Source: Excoecaria cochinchinensis (Eukaryota; Streptophyta; Magnoliopsida; Malpighiales; Euphorbiaceae). Taken from it: a stretch of DNA of 64,000 nt. The translations under genes were made by a program, and so were the position numbers. Under the pieces are notes generated by a model that saw only the letters and a program-made list of their open reading frames with translations, ran no database searches and had not been told where the DNA came from. This document shows, in pieces, positions 29,721-43,880 of this stretch. Where the stretch lies: contig CANTUQ010000043.1 of the NCBI GenBank assembly GCA_947683425.1, positions 8,999,501 through 9,063,500 on the forward strand, given 5' to 3'. Position 1 is the stretch's first letter, and the number at the start of each line of letters is the position of its first letter.

Positions 29721-32218
29721 TGTCACATCCCATTTTCCCCCTAGTAGTTTGAACCATGATTGCATGTGTGTTTGTGAGTGTTTTGGCATGTGTTATTGGT
29801 ATTTTGGGTTATATGCATGTTTTGTGGGCTTTATTAGAGTGTGGGTGCATGTATGATATTAGAGTGTGTGTGTATGGGTCTTGTTAGTGTGTGCATGCTC
29901 ATAGGGGAGTAGTGTGTGAATTAGTGAGGGTTAGTCTTGTGTATAGTGTCTTGCATGGGTGTAGGGTGTGAGTGATAAAGATCCACCAAAGATAGGGTGA
30001 CATGTGGCTAGGGTTTTAGGAAGTAGGTATAAATAGAAGGAGAGAGAAGAGGGAGCAGCCATTTTGCTTCCTTTTCCCTTTCTTCTTCCTCCTCTCTTTA
30101 CCTCTTTTTCCTTTTTTCTCTTCAAGTGCGCCCTAGCTTTGATCCAAGTGGTTTTTTGGTGGAAATTGATCATCTCTTAAGCTTTATTGGTAAGTTTTAG
30201 TGGGTTTCTCTTCTTCTTCATCTTTTCTCTTGATCTTTGTTAGATGTGTTCTTAATCTAGGGTTTTTGTGTTTGTATGGTTCTTGGGTTTCCTAGTTTAG
30301 AAGTGCCTACTCGTGATCCCAAGGGGAAAGAGAAGGCGAGTGGGAGTGGAGCTTGCAACTAGAAGCATAGGAATTTACAGGTTTGGGAATTTATTTGAAT
30401 TTGTTCCATTTTTGTGATTTGGTATGTTTGAATGATTTTCTGAAAATTTGAGGTTTGATGAGGCTCATGTTAGTGCAAATGTTATGGGTTTTGGTTTGAT
30501 TTAAGTTGTGATGCATGAATGATGAATTATTAGAGCAAATTTTAAATTTGATGAACTTTACTGCAATTTTTCTGGGTTTATTACTTTTGGAACTTTGATT
30601 ATGTTAATTCATGATTGGATTGTGTTAATTGTTGTAAAAGTTGTGTTTTATGTTATTTATGATGATTGGGAGGTTAATTTTGAGGTAAGATGAAGTTTGG
30701 GTTGATTTGGGTTTTAATTTGGAAGTTTGGATTTTCCTGCGTTTTGGCTGGAAAACAGAAGTCACAATGCTATCGCGAGCACGACATCTTCGCGAGCACA
30801 ATAGAATCGTGAAATCCCATTCTCGCGCTTTGGGCAATATGGTCCGATTCGTGAAAGGTAGCACGACTCATGAAGCCTTCGGCATGCACGAGTCATGAAG
30901 ATAGTCACGAGTCGGCATGGAGTAGAGCACCTTCACGAGTCATGAAGCACTTCACGAGTCATGAAGGATGCTCGTGACTCGTGAAGGCGAGAGCACGGTT
31001 CGTGCTGCTGGGAGCCAAGTCACGAGTAGTGCACTAGAGCATGACTCGCGACAAGGCATTGGGCATCAACACGAGTCATGTCGTCATGCACGACTCGTGT
31101 ACTTCACCCCTTTCCCTTGCAATTGGCATGTTGGCTACTGTCACGATCGCGACAGTGAGCCTCCGCCTGCCCTATTTTTCGATTTTGCCCTTTTCTTCTA
31201 AAATGAATTTCACATCTTTTCTTAATGGGTTTTTACTACTGTATGGGAATAAATATGCTAATATATGTATAATATTATAATTTCTTCATGATAAATTATA
31301 TATTATGCTTTGAGCATGATTGGTATTATGCATGACTTGCAAGAGTCAGTTTAGTGGATAGTTAGGCATGCCTAATAGAGTTCAGTAGCTACAGCCCTCA
31401 ATTATGTTTTAGACCCTGATCAGGTCCCCGTTTTGTTTCTCGCGAACCTCAATGTGTTTGGATCTTGTTTAAGATCCCCTCTGTAAAATGTTTTGAATGA
31501 GGTAATATGATGTTGCTTTTCGATTCGTACCCACGGGTACCGCCATGCCTTCACTCGTTATCCACTATTGTCAGTCAGCAGGTGTTATATTTTGTTGTGT
31601 AATGACTATGTGAATCTGAATGATTCTATTTATGAGCATATGAATCAGTTAATATATGAATGTGATTATGAGCCTTTGAATGATTACGAATGTGACTCAA
31701 TTATGATTATATCTCATATGATTATCAGCATATGCCATTATGTATGCGTTTCGCCTTGACGACCATTGTGAATGGCCGTCCATATTATTATTGTTTGTTT
31801 CCCCACTAAGCGTTATTGCTTAGCACGGGTGTTCTATCCATGCAGGTGCGGATGGTGGTTAGCTTTTAGGAGAGTCACCGCAAGTCAAGCCAACACAGAG
31901 GGAATTGATGTTAGGACTTAGCTTTTTGTTATATGATTCTTTTTGTAGTAGTGAACTCTCATTGTAATTATTCTTTTGTTCAGCTTCTGCCTTGTAATTT
32001 TGACAGATGTAATTATTTTGTGATATCAGTTATTGATCAGAACATTATTGTAATGAATATTATTAGTACATCTATGAATGATCATTTTGTTTAAAAGTTT
32101 TAATTTCGCTGTATTTTTGTATGTTTATTGTCTCGATTTGCTTAGTGACACCCTTGCTCATACGGGTTCTCACTCCATTGCAAATAGGTTCTCCTATGTA
32201 TGGGTAGGGGGTGTTACA
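29721..32218 (+). mobile_element. Solo LTR, chromovirus type, target duplication GTTAT
   Basis: 2498 bp, TGTCACATCCC to GGGGGTGTTACA, with GTTAT at 29716-29720 and 32219-32223. Same family as the solo LTR at 44406-46900: both share the segment with GTGTCTTGCATG and GGTGACATGTGGCTAGGG. A TATA box (GGTATAAATAG) is at 30029, 308 bp in. The CACGAGTC/GACTCGTG motif cluster is at 30760-31160, the GGCATGCC block at 31366 and the CTAAGCG hairpin at 31803-31824. No coding capacity. Confidence 0.93.
30760..31160. repeat. CACGAGTC/GACTCGTG motif cluster in the solo LTR
   Basis: Copies such as CACGAGTCATGAAG, GCTCGTGACTCGTGAAGG and GCACGACTCGTG occur in both orientations, with CACGATCGCGACAG at the right end. 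The position, about 1.04-1.44 kb from the LTR start, matches that of the different clusters in related LTRs. Confidence 0.75.
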
Positions 32219-32223
32219 GTTAT

Positions 32224-32867
32224 ATCCTTTATGACACATTCGTCATTTAATCATTCATATACGGTTACGGTTTTATCCTAAACATACGTTAATACTGTTA
32301 AGGTATTTTTGGGGGCGTTGTGCTTAAAGTTTACTTTAAAAGTTCCTCGATAACCTCTTTACCCCAATCAAACAAGGGACAAAGATACAAATGGGGTTTT
32401 TAGGAAAAGTATTTCCGAGTTTGGTGTGTTTTGAAAAATAACTCAGGGTTTGGGGTTAGCATGATACTACAGCTGAGGCTACAGTATTCGCATCTGAAAT
32501 TGCAACTGTCAGTTGCAGTTTCTGACATCTGAAATCGGTTTCAGATGCGAATACCACAGTCCCCAACTGCGATATCAGTCTTCTGTCAGGCCACTTTCAA
32601 TTCCCCTATGATTAAACGCATTAAAATTTTAAAAAAAATGGGCTATATATTCAATTGTGCTCGTCTGAATTTACTCTCAAAATTGCATAAATGAGAGCAA
32701 ATTTTTGAGTCATTGAAGCTGGTGTTAGAAGAAGAAAATAGGCTGCAAAAATTTTTGTCCTTCAATTAAGATATTTAATGAATTTGGTTATATTTATTTA
32801 TTATTATATAGGTTTATTACTTGCATTTTTTATAGTGTAAAAATTTTAATTATTATCAATGTGGTAG
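32224..32867 (+). other. Left flank of the MULE, with short inverted repeats
   Basis: No gene. Contains an inverted repeat, TATTCGCATCTGAAA at 32485-32499 and its exact complement at 32539-32553, enclosing two smaller palindromes (GCAACTG-T-CAGTTGC at 32502-32516; CATCTGAAA-TCGG-TTTCAGATG at 32526-32547). This is a candidate subterminal or terminal region of the MULE. Confidence 0.45.
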
Positions 32868-33188
32868 ATGGTGGGCAAATATTTAGCTCCAATATCTATA
32901 ATGAGTAATGTTTCAAAGCAAATCGTCGCCCAAAAATGGGATGAATTATATAGTTGTCGAGTTGCAAATGGCAAAATAATGTTCAATCATATTATTATAG
33001 TAAATAAAAAATTACAAGATATTATAATGAGGGGATATCCAATGAACGAAATAAAGATGGTGGAAGCTCTTTGCATGACAATACCAATATATTATTTGAA
33101 GTCTTTAATGAAAATTTGGAATTGTGAGTATGTAACAAAATACGAGAAATTACTTCTGATATTTGTAAAAGATGTAATAAAAAAATAG
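32868..33188 (+). CDS. Unrecognised 106-codon ORF
   Basis: Opens with MVGKYLAPISIMSN and ends in a lysine-rich tail before the microsatellite array. I do not recognise a domain, and the composition (Ile/Lys/Asn-rich) follows the AT-rich DNA. It lies 1 kb upstream of the transposase and could be a remnant of an upstream exon or a chance frame. Confidence 0.2.
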   Translation: MVGKYLAPISIMSNVSKQIVAQKWDELYSCRVANGKIMFNHIIIVNKKLQDIIMRGYPMNEIKMVEALCMTIPIYYLKSLMKIWNCEYVTKYEKLLLIFVKDVIKK

Positions 33189-33214
33189 CGACGAAAATTA
33201 TTTAAAAATCAAAG

Positions 33215-34060
<846 letters not shown>

Positions 34061-34154
34061 TGCTAGCTTTATTTAATGGATAAAACATATAATTGTTAAA
34101 AAAATGATAAAAAAAATTACTAATCACATATTTTTACTTACAGGCAAATCTAAG

Positions 34155-35466
34155 ATGGCAGCATATGCCGATTTTTATTTGCGCACCGGGGGAGAAATAA
34201 ATTATGGAGTGGGATGTTTTCAATATGATATATTTGGTCCAAATGCTAGAACAATGAGACTAAGATTAAAAAATAAACCAACTCTTCGTGAATCGGTTCA
34301 TAAAATTCACGTTAAATTAGGATTAGATCTCAACGACGTGGTTTCAAGAATTATATACAAGTCCAATGTACAATCGAGGATCATTATGCTGAAATTTGGT
34401 TGATTTGGTAGATGACGATGTCATAAAGATGATATATGAAAATTGGAGGAAATTTGATGATTTAAGTTTAGTTGAATTAATTGTTGTAGTTACTGAGGGG
34501 GGTGCAGGAGATAATATGCCGAGTATGCACAAGGCAATGAAGGTAGAAATGATGAATTTGGCACATAAAACATCATGGAAAGTTAACAAAACTATGCAAA
34601 GGATGTTGGTCCTAGTCAGCTCATGCAATCTGTAAGTCCACATGATATTGAAATGTTATCTCAATCTAATTTTTGTAGAGAACAATATACAGATGCTGCT
34701 CCTAGTCAGCCTAGGCACTCCGTCCAATAACAAGACGGTGAGTTTCTTGGAATAGAGGCAAGTGAAAGCTCAGGACATGGTATTGTACGTCCTTCAGTTA
34801 GCCAAATGCCTGCCACTAATGTGAGCCAACCTAGGCAGTCATTTACTTGAAGGGTTGGTAATTTTATTAGTAAATCCCTTTTTGGCAACAGATTAAGTAG
34901 GCGTTTAGATGATAATATTTTTGAAGTGGCATCAAGTGCATTACCAACTCATAATATAGAATACAATCGTAAACGCTGTTCTGTTTCTCATATTCTAGAT
35001 TTCAGTCAATAATAATCTATTTTTATATTTCCATATGCGAGTAGATGATGATATGTATGTTAAATGCTAGTAGCAGCTCCAGATCAGCCAACTCAGTCTG
35101 TTTGTTGAAGAGATGGCAATTTATTAAGTGATTCCAAAGCCGGAAACACTCCAAGTCAAAATGCAAATGATTTAACATTTTCTATACCAATAGGTATGGA
35201 TCATGCAAATGAACCTTCATTTGATTTGGGAGCCATGGATGATAGTGCCGGACAATGATTATCTGTCACTTAATGACGATGTTGATGGTGAAACAGCAAA
35301 CATGACTTCAGAAAGTGATGAATCTGAGTTTGGTGATGCGTCTTCTAATACACAAGATGTGAGTCCATTAGCCTCACTATATCCTTGTGGAGGGGCAAAT
35401 GAAGCAATCTTCAACTTTCTGTGCAATGGCCCAAATATTGGGTTAGCTGTAAACAATATTTTTTTT
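34155..35466 (+). pseudogene. MULE transposase, N-terminal portion
   Basis: An intron acceptor (TTACTTACAG at 34143) precedes ATG at 34155, giving MAAYADFYLRTGGEINYGVG, the type of N-terminal domain that precedes the MuDR DNA-binding region in plant MULE transposases. After a frameshift near 34340 it continues with DLVDDDVIKMIYENWRKF (34396-34635). A low-complexity linker follows with three related Gln-Pro-Ser stretches broken by stops, then the acidic segment 35203-35460 (SLNDDVDGETANMTSESDES). The 4.0-kb solo LTR splits it from the next part. Non-functional. Confidence 0.6.
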
Positions 35467-35471
35467 TTTAG

Positions 35472-38400
35472 TGTTGGTCAGCATAATAAAATATACTTGT
35501 GGGAAAAATTATTTTATTTGACCATTGGAAAATATTGGTTACAACTAGTCAGTGGGTTAAATTTGAAGTGAATTTGAGGTCAAATAGGTCTCCAAAGGCT
35601 AAAAATGAAAAATAGTCCTTTTTGATTTAAATAGTAACCAGATTTGACCAAACTTTGATCGAACCTTTAAAAATACTTATTGATCTCTAAAAATTTATCT
35701 AAATTTATTGATAGACTCTAAATAATGTATAGAATTTATTGGAAGTAAAAATAAATTTTTACGGTAATAACGAAAATTAAGCTATCGAACTAATTTAGTG
35801 AACCGAACTGGAAACGAACTCCGATTGGGCTGAAATTTTAAATGTAGCCTAATATATATATATTTGAATATTGGTATTAATTTTATGAGAATTTGAGCTT
35901 AGGAAGAGAGAAAATTAAGTTAAGTTTGCAAATTGGGCCATAAAAGTGGTTTGAGTCTTTGATTAGTTGGTCCAACTTGGTTGAAACTTATACCACCCCA
36001 AAACCTTAGCATAAAAGCCCAAGATTCTATTCTTGAACTCAAAATTCAGCAGCCTCAAGTTCCTCTCTCTTCTCTCTGAAAAACATGACTTTCTTCTCTC
36101 TTTTTCCTTTTGATTTCTTTCAAATTCTTCCATCCTCCTTCAATCCATGTTTAGTTAATGTTTTGAACCCCTTAAGAAGATGATTTCAGCCATGAATTTC
36201 TGGTTTTAGGTGAATACTTGAGAGAAATCAAGAAATTCTAGGATTTGGGCATTTTCAAGGTAAATTTTAAATTGGTGGATTTAATTAGTTCCAATGGTTT
36301 TAATTGTTAGATTAGGTTGTTATTAGTTGGATTATATGGTTTAATTGGATTATTGAGGCACATTTTTCTTGGGTATTTCTCTTGAAGAATTCGTCCATGG
36401 AGGTTGGTTGAGGAACGTCAAGGTTCTTCTTGAGCTAAGGTGAAAGGAAATGAGGTTTAATAGAGGAGAAAGAGCCTAAAGGTATGTGGTTACATGTTCT
36501 TGAGATTTTCATTGAATTTGTTAAATTATAGGGTTGTATAATTTGGTGTTTTTGATGAAATTGATGTTGATAATATGCTTATGGATGTGTAAATTGATGT
36601 TTAGAATAATTATATCCAAAAAGGAAATTCTGCGCAGAAATTCAGATTGACCTCCCGTGACTATTGTTACTATAAGTAGAGTTTTTGAACTCAAAATTGC
36701 ATGATTTCAGTTGGGTTAGAACCGTAACATCAGTGGCTACAAATGTTATAGAAATATCCATCATGTAATTCTGTCTCTAAGGTCCGCAAAAATGCTAAAA
36801 ACAGTAGCCATTTGCTTTAGGCAGGTCAATGGAGCAGTAGGTGCTTCTTAGGCCATAACTCCTTGGATACAGATCCAAATGACTTGAACTTTTTTTAATA
36901 GAAATTTAAGATCTTGAGGATATATTGTTAAGAAGACTACTTTGTCTAAAAATGGTGTTTGCATATTGACTTCAGTGATGCAAGTTAAGGGTGAGAGTCT
37001 ATTTTCCCTAAACCCTATTTTGATTAAAGTGTGCATTTTCTTCCCGAATCAAACCTGAACCTCAATTGGTGTTTTATTTATAATTGAATTTGTATAATTT
37101 CTAATTAAGTGGTAATCTAATTTAATAGATGTTTAAATGATGGAAAATAAATTTTGAAATTTTTTTTTGTAAGTGGCTGAAATTGAATTTGCACTTGTCT
37201 TAATGAATAATGTGGTTATTTGTGAGTTACATGCCATTATATGTTTATAGATATGACTTTAAGTGTAATTTGATTTAATTTATTTTGTTTGAATTTATTT
37301 AAGAATTTTATAATTAAATAATGTATTATGTACATTTTGTACATTTTGACATAATTGATGTTAACATGAGATTTTAGTATATTTGATACTAAAATTGGAT
37401 AATTAGTTAAATGGAATTTTATTTGAATGAAATTGAATAATTTACGGTGAATTATGCTATTATGGAAATTGCAGATTTTATTGAATTTAAATGAGTTCAT
37501 TAATTAATTGATGTTAATGTTGTTTATTTAGTGATTGGAGATGGTTTATTGAGAATTGGTTAAATTATTAACAAATTTTCCATTTTAGCATATTGATGCT
37601 TTGAATGATATAATATGTTAATTGGGCACATATTAAGTATTGAAATGAAATTGTAATAATTGCAAAAATTAAACAGTTAATTGCCCATAGTAATTGTTTG
37701 GTGGTCAAACCTCACTCAGGGTATAGTTGGCTAGCCATAAAGACACCTATACCGCAGTGCAAGTCATGGCGACTTGCTTTGCTTTGATAGATTTACGATG
37801 GTCTACCATAGTGATTCAATGTTTAAATTGCAGTGCTCAATGATAAAGGGATTGAAATGAAATGAAATGAAATGAGAATGCTTGAGTGGTCTTTTGGGAT
37901 TACTCTAAAATATAGTGGACCTACGGGGTGCACGTCTTGTATATCCGGATCGGAGGTTTCTACCGAGTTTATACTAGGGGGCATAATTGAACAAAATTGG
38001 CAAAAATATTTTAATTGGAATAAGTGATTGTAATGAATGAATATACAGTTAATCTTCAAACTATTTATATTAATTGGATTTAAATTTATTTTTGTATTAA
38101 ATGTGGTTATCAGAAGACTAATGTGTTTATTGCATGTCATTCAATGAAATCAGGTGGTTATATTGTTAGTTAATGGCAAATTTGTAACTAAATGAAATTT
38201 TGGTGTCTTTATGGTAATATGTCTCTAATATAATTAATTGATTGACTATATTGCAATTTGCCTCTAGAAAGATTTATTGATTTATTATGTTGTAATTTGA
38301 CTTGTAATTTAGTTTATAAGTGATATAAATTGATATATTGAACTTAATGATCAAATGTTTATAATGAGCTGGAATATTGTAAATATTTATATTATTATGT

Positions 38401-39510
38401 TTTTATGCATAATTGAATAAAAGTGACAAAAGGGATTAATTGTTAATGTTTGGTTTAATATGTTATTTGGTAGAGATTTTTGGATTAAATAGTATTTTAG
38501 TATTATATATGTCCTTTAGGAAGACTAAATTGTAATTGCATGCTAAGTAATGAATTTATGTGCTATGATGCTTATTAGTAGCATTTTTGTAAATACATGC
38601 TTTTGAATGACAAAATGGAAATAAGTGTAACTTAGGGACTAAATTGTAATTTGTCTCTAATAAGGATTTTTGATGGGTTATATTATAGAATGACTTATAG
38701 TATGGCTTATATTAGACTTTATGTTTAAATATTCAAATAAGATATTATATTGTAATATATGCTATTATGTTTTATATGCATATTTTACTTGTTGTATGCA
38801 TAAATTGTTTAATGGAAATCTTTAGAATCGTAACCAGCACTGAGCGTATTTAAGCTCAGCATGTAGTGTTTAATGACTACATGTAGGTTGATAAGCAACA
38901 CATTGGAGTAAGTACGCCTCACTTGTGGGAGCAAACCAAGTGAAGACTATTTTTATATAGACATGTTTCGGTAGGATTTTAGAATCCTGTACATGAATAT
39001 TTTTTGATTTTAGTCTTGCAATGGCATGTATATGAATACTCTATTTTATTGGAATAGTTAGATATTAATGGAAATTATTATTTTGCATTAGTTTATATTG
39101 ATTGGACTGGAATGGATTAGGATTTTGAATCGATATTAAGTTATAATTGTTGTGCCTCTGAGTTGGGCTGTGTTATTGCTTGAATTGCAGGTTTTGGGTA
39201 GTTAAGTTTTAGCCGTTATGCTGCCGGATTTTGACCAAATGAATAGTAAATAAGATAGTTTTAAGTCAATTGGCAAGTTCTTAACATGGCTAATAAAAGA
39301 ATGTTTTTAATTGGTTATTTAAGTTAGAGAAAGTGATATTTAACTATGTAAGCTTGGATTTAGGCATGCAATAGGCTAAGCAAGTTTTAAAAAAAATAAA
39401 AATTTACCCGCATTTTTTTGAGCTACAATATAAGTATGTACTATTGCATTATTGGAGTTTAGCTCGTATGCAATATGTACGTATAGTATGAATGTAGAGT
39501 GAGTGTTACA
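35472..39510 (+). mobile_element. Solo LTR of about 4.0 kb, target duplication TTTAG/TTTCG
   Basis: Begins TGTTGGTCAGC and ends GAGTGTTACA. The flanking 5-mers TTTAG (35467-35471) and TTTCG (39511-39515) match at 4 of 5, and the transposase reading resumes right after it. No internal second LTR copy, primer site or coding frame was seen. A purine/pyrimidine leader (CTCTCTTCTCTCTG near 36065) and a CTGAGCG...GCTCAG stem near 38843 resemble features of the other LTRs. Gene-free; the small frames inside are AT-rich noise. Confidence 0.7.
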
Positions 39511-40130
39511 TTTCGTCCGAACATTATACAAATATCAACTTTGATGCAGCACAAGTTGATCTTTCAGAAGGTATTCACTTTCAGACATAGGATGGTATAT
39601 CAGAGTTATCAGTGGTTTTAGTTTTCAACAATAAGGAAGAAGTTAAATCTTATGTGAAAAAGTTCTCAATCATGCGAAATGTTGACTTTAGAGTTGTTGA
39701 ATCAAAACAAAAATACTGGGTAGTGCGATGTGCAAAGTCTAAAGATGGCTGCATGTGGAGGCTCAGAGCAACAACAAAAGGAAATAGACCTTTTTTGGAA
39801 AATCACATGGTACGGTGATCCACACTCCTACCTTTCTGCTAATCTTACAAATGATCACAGACAACTAGGGTCGAATGTCATTCGAAATTGCATAATAGGA
39901 ATGGTTAGTAAAAATCCTACCCTACCTATTGATGTGATTATTGCGGCTATTAAGCAACAATTTAAGTTTGAGGTATCATACAAAAAGGTATGGTACAGGA
40001 AGATAGGTGCAATTGAGGCAATATTCAGAAATTATATTGATTCATTTGAGAGATTATTAGGATTTTTGTATGCATTGCAAACTTACAGTCATGGAATTGT
40101 TTATGAGTTCAAGCTGCAAGATACACACAA
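39511..40130 (+). pseudogene. MULE transposase, DNA-binding (MuDR) portion
   Basis: Reads FNNKEEVKSYVKKFSIMRNV and VVRCAKSKDGCMWRLRATTK, the MuDR N-terminal zinc-type DNA-binding domain (K/R-rich, C...GCxWR). After a frame change near 39790 (at HMV) it continues WYGDPHSYLSANLTNDHRQL, IRNCIIGMVSKNPTLP and FERLLGFLYALQTYS up to KLQDTHN, where the solo LTR at 40131 interrupts it. An in-frame TAG occurs near 39588. The reading resumes in phase at 47391. Confidence 0.8.
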
Positions 40131-40701
40131 TGTAACACCCCGATACCCCCTTTGGAAGGATATCAGAGCGTCACACACACAAAACACAAATAACATGCGG
40201 AAGCGGAAGTAATAAAGATAAACGTTAAAGAATAAACTTATATACATAAATCGAAACTATGCATTAATTACAAAATGATCCTTATAACATATACATATAA
40301 TCATTATACAAAAAATAAATAAATACTCTATACAAGGTGGAAACAAAATATAGGAATCACAATTACAAAAAGAAACAACTCTGACTGCTAGTGGCCGACC
40401 TGCAGATGCGCGACGCGAACCGGAACTGAACCTACCACCTACATAGAAAAACACCCGTGCTAAGCGATAATGCTTAGTGGGGAGGAAACACAAATAGAAG
40501 ACTTCTTTCGAAGTCGCAAGAAAGCAAGCACGAAAGATATAAAAGTCCTAAAACAACTCTAACAACCACATGCAAAATTATATACAGGCATATATAAATC
40601 ATAGGTATCACTAAACAATAATGATACCAACAAGTTAATAACATCATATACATATACGAGTATCCGTACAAAAATCACTATATAGAATCCAACACAAAAA
40701 C

Positions 40702-43020
40702 TGTAACACCCCTTACCTATACGTAGGAAGCTTAATCCTTGGAGGAGGATGAAGGATCCCGATAGTTGAGGGTTGTTATGCAAAAACCCAAGCACAACTA
40801 TATAACACCAATCAAAATGCTCAAAACAATAAAATAAAATTTCACAAACACAAGACCAAAGGCTGAAATAAAAGGTATAATATTATTACAGTACAAAATG
40901 GTCTTTACATATCAAAATACAGGGGTATCGAAACCCAATTACAAAAGAAGAGCTTGCATCAAAAGTTCCATTACAAAAAATACTAAACTATTACATAGGC
41001 AAAAAGAGACACAGTCTAGAACTACAAAATCTCTCTCCTAGTTGTGTCAGCCCTTCTGAAATGGATCACCCTGCTCACGGACTTCAACATCTTCCACACC
41101 TGCACGGATGAAACACCCGTGCTAAGCGAATACGCTTAGTGGGGAAAGCACAATGAAAATGACCACTCACAGCGGACGTTGATACAAATCACATACACAT
41201 GGCACAAATGTAAATCCATACTTAAACAATTCAACATACTGAGGATAAGGAAATCTATAGATAACCCAATCAAACATACATTGCCCAAATCAAATTCATA
41301 TTCACATAGAAAGAAAGACCTGCTTATTCAAAGTAGTGGATAGCGAGTAACGCATAATTTATTCGAAACGCATGGATACCCGAGGGCATCAAAATCATCT
41401 TTTTCTTTTTATTTCAAAACATTTTCGCATAGAATCTTACACAAGATTCATGTCAAAAGAGGATCACGTGGATCCGATTCATAGACCTGATCAGGGTCCA
41501 AAACGCATACGCATAGCTGCAGCAACTAAACTCTATAGGCATGCCTATCATCCACTTAATTTGACTTTCACAGGTTAAGCATAGATAAACTAATTTACAT
41601 TCATATCCTTCTCAAAATTGTCTATTTATAACTAGGGAAGCATAACAAAACTGAAAATTAAACTTTAGAAGCATAAAAGAAATTTACCTTTTGAAGCCAT
41701 GAGGTGTCACGCTCGCGACACTGTCGTGCTCGTGACAGAGATTAAGATCTGCCTCAAATTGCGGTCGCGACAGCCCTCGCACTGACGCGGGGACAAAATA
41801 CACACCTCACTGTCGCACTCGCGCGTAGGCGCGCACTCGCGATAGTAGGCTGTCTAAAGGTTGAACGGCGACTGAGCGCTCTATCGCGCTCGCGACATAT
41901 TTCACACTCGAGACAGAGAGCTCTCACCAAAGCTGCTCGGTAGCGTGCATACGGCTCGCGCAAAGGCTACACGGGTCGTGATTTACAACCCTTATGCGAA
42001 AAAGCTGCAAAATTCCTTTTCCAAAATTCACCCAAACCTTCAATTGGCTTCAAAACACAACCCCACACAAATAGAGCATTCACAACACCTTACATTTACT
42101 AAAACTCAACTTATAAACCAATCATCATCCTCAAATCATCAAATTTACCAGATCAAATTCCAGAATTTATCAAACCAGCAATTTCTCATAAAATTTCATA
42201 CAAACTCATGTCATAACCCAACTCTTCACCAAATTACACATCTCAATCTAAAATAATCAATACCTATAGCAATTACACACAAATACCCACAAATCACCCC
42301 GTTAATCTCACCCATAAGCACAAAACAAAAAAGTCACACAAAACATATCAAAATCACAAACATTCCCTAACCTTGAATTATTGAGTTCTAATCATGGGCT
42401 CCACTTCCACTTGCAACTTCCTTGCCTTTGGGCTCTCTAGGAGGGATTTCTGAACAAAATACCCAACACAACAAGCTTAAAACTCAAGCCCCAAAAATAC
42501 CCAATTGCTCAATTAACTTAAAATAGAAGGAATTAAGAAGGTGAGGAAGAACAATTAGCTATCACTTACCTAAATCAACTTAAGATCACCTAAACTGACC
42601 AAAATTGCAGCGAGGGGAAGGATTACAAGAAAGCAAAGAAGAAAAGAAGAGGAAAAGAAGGAACGAGCGAAAGAAGAAAACGGGAAAGAAAATGAAGAAT
42701 AAAAGCTAATCCTCTCTCCTCTCTCCTCACTTAATACATACCCACTCTAGTGCCACATTGCAACTCCCCATTGGAAAGCTACCCCATTACATACACAACA
42801 CTCAACCTCTCACAAACACGCAAGCCTAACCTCACTAGGCACACCCTACTCCCATACACTTACTCACACCCAAACAAATTCCATGATTGCTTAACACAAA
42901 AATTTAAATCATGTATATATACATATTTTTAAATACAAAATAGCACATGCCACAATTTTACACACACACAAACACACATATGAAAGGCTCAAACTACCAG
43001 GGCGGAAACGGGGCGTTATA
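40702..43020 (-). mobile_element. Solo LTR inside the solo LTR, target duplication AAAAC
   Basis: 2319 bp from TGTAACACCCC to GGGGCGTTATA on the plus strand, with AAAAC at 40697-40701 and 43021-43025. The right terminus is TA where CA is expected, probably a mutation. It contains the TCGCGCTCGCGACA cluster (41705-41960), GGCATGCC (41538) and a perfect CTAAGCG/CGCTTAG hairpin (41121-41138). Purine-rich leader near 42600-42700. Confidence 0.9.
41705..41960. repeat. TCGCGCTCGCGA motif cluster (LTR 40702-43020)
   Basis: GTCACGCTCGCGACACTGTCG, GCGGTCGCGACAG, CTATCGCGCTCGCGACAT and related copies, at about 1.06-1.3 kb from the U3 end on the minus strand. Confidence 0.75.
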
Positions 43021-43489
43021 AAAACACTAGCCAAAATAGAAACACTAGCTTGAATTTACACTGGTGGTGGATATGGGTACACTACACTGGATACTGTGAG
43101 CAGTATCGAACACTGGAGACTGGAGTCTCAAAAACATTTTATACCCTAAGATAGCTGAAGAGACCGAAGTCTCAAAAATAATTCACTGAGACGCTAAACG
43201 GGATCGACGTAAGGCCCAAACAGGGACAACATAGGCAGCTGCACTCATTATCCCTTTATAAGCATGCTTATCTATCCACTACTATGACCATTCAGGCTTA
43301 CTCACTCACACTATATAACACTCACTTAAGCTTTACAATACCAAAGAATTTTATCACTAATCATAGTTAGGTAATAAAAGAGCATGTTAATAACTACAAA
43401 TATAAACTCCAGATAACAGTAATCCTGAGTAAACATGAGTGAGAAAACATGTAGAGCAAAATAAAATAAAACATTTGATACACAGGGGA

Positions 43490-43880
43490 GGGTCGCGCTC
43501 ACGACAGAGGAAAGGTTTGCCCCTCATCGCACACGCGATATGCTAGACGTTTGCGAAAGACAGGCAGAAAGGAGCCCCTGTCGCGCTCGCGACAGAGGAC
43601 GGGGTTCCCCATTACGCTCGTGCATAAAGGCATGCTCGCGATGAAGCACAGCTCGGTAGATGCTCGGCCTACTGAGCTCTGTCGAGCTCGCTATGAAGGT
43701 CGCACTCACGATAGAGACCGGACACTTGCCTCTTCGCGTTCGCACTTGGATGCACGCTCGTGATGAGGCTCGGCCTAACCGAAGCTCAGCCTACCGAGCT
43801 CTCTGTCGTGCTCAGGATAGAGGACTCCTCAGCACTCCAATGGCCATCCCGAACTCTGTCGCGCTCGCGATAGAGTCAAG
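43490..43880. repeat. TCGCGCTCGCGA motif cluster (LTR 40131-47390)
   Basis: GGTCGCGCTCACGACAGAGG, CTGTCGCGCTCGCGACAG, CTGTCGCGCTCGCGATAG and others. After subtracting the inserted LTR, the cluster lies at about 1.0-1.4 kb from the U3 end. Confidence 0.75.
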
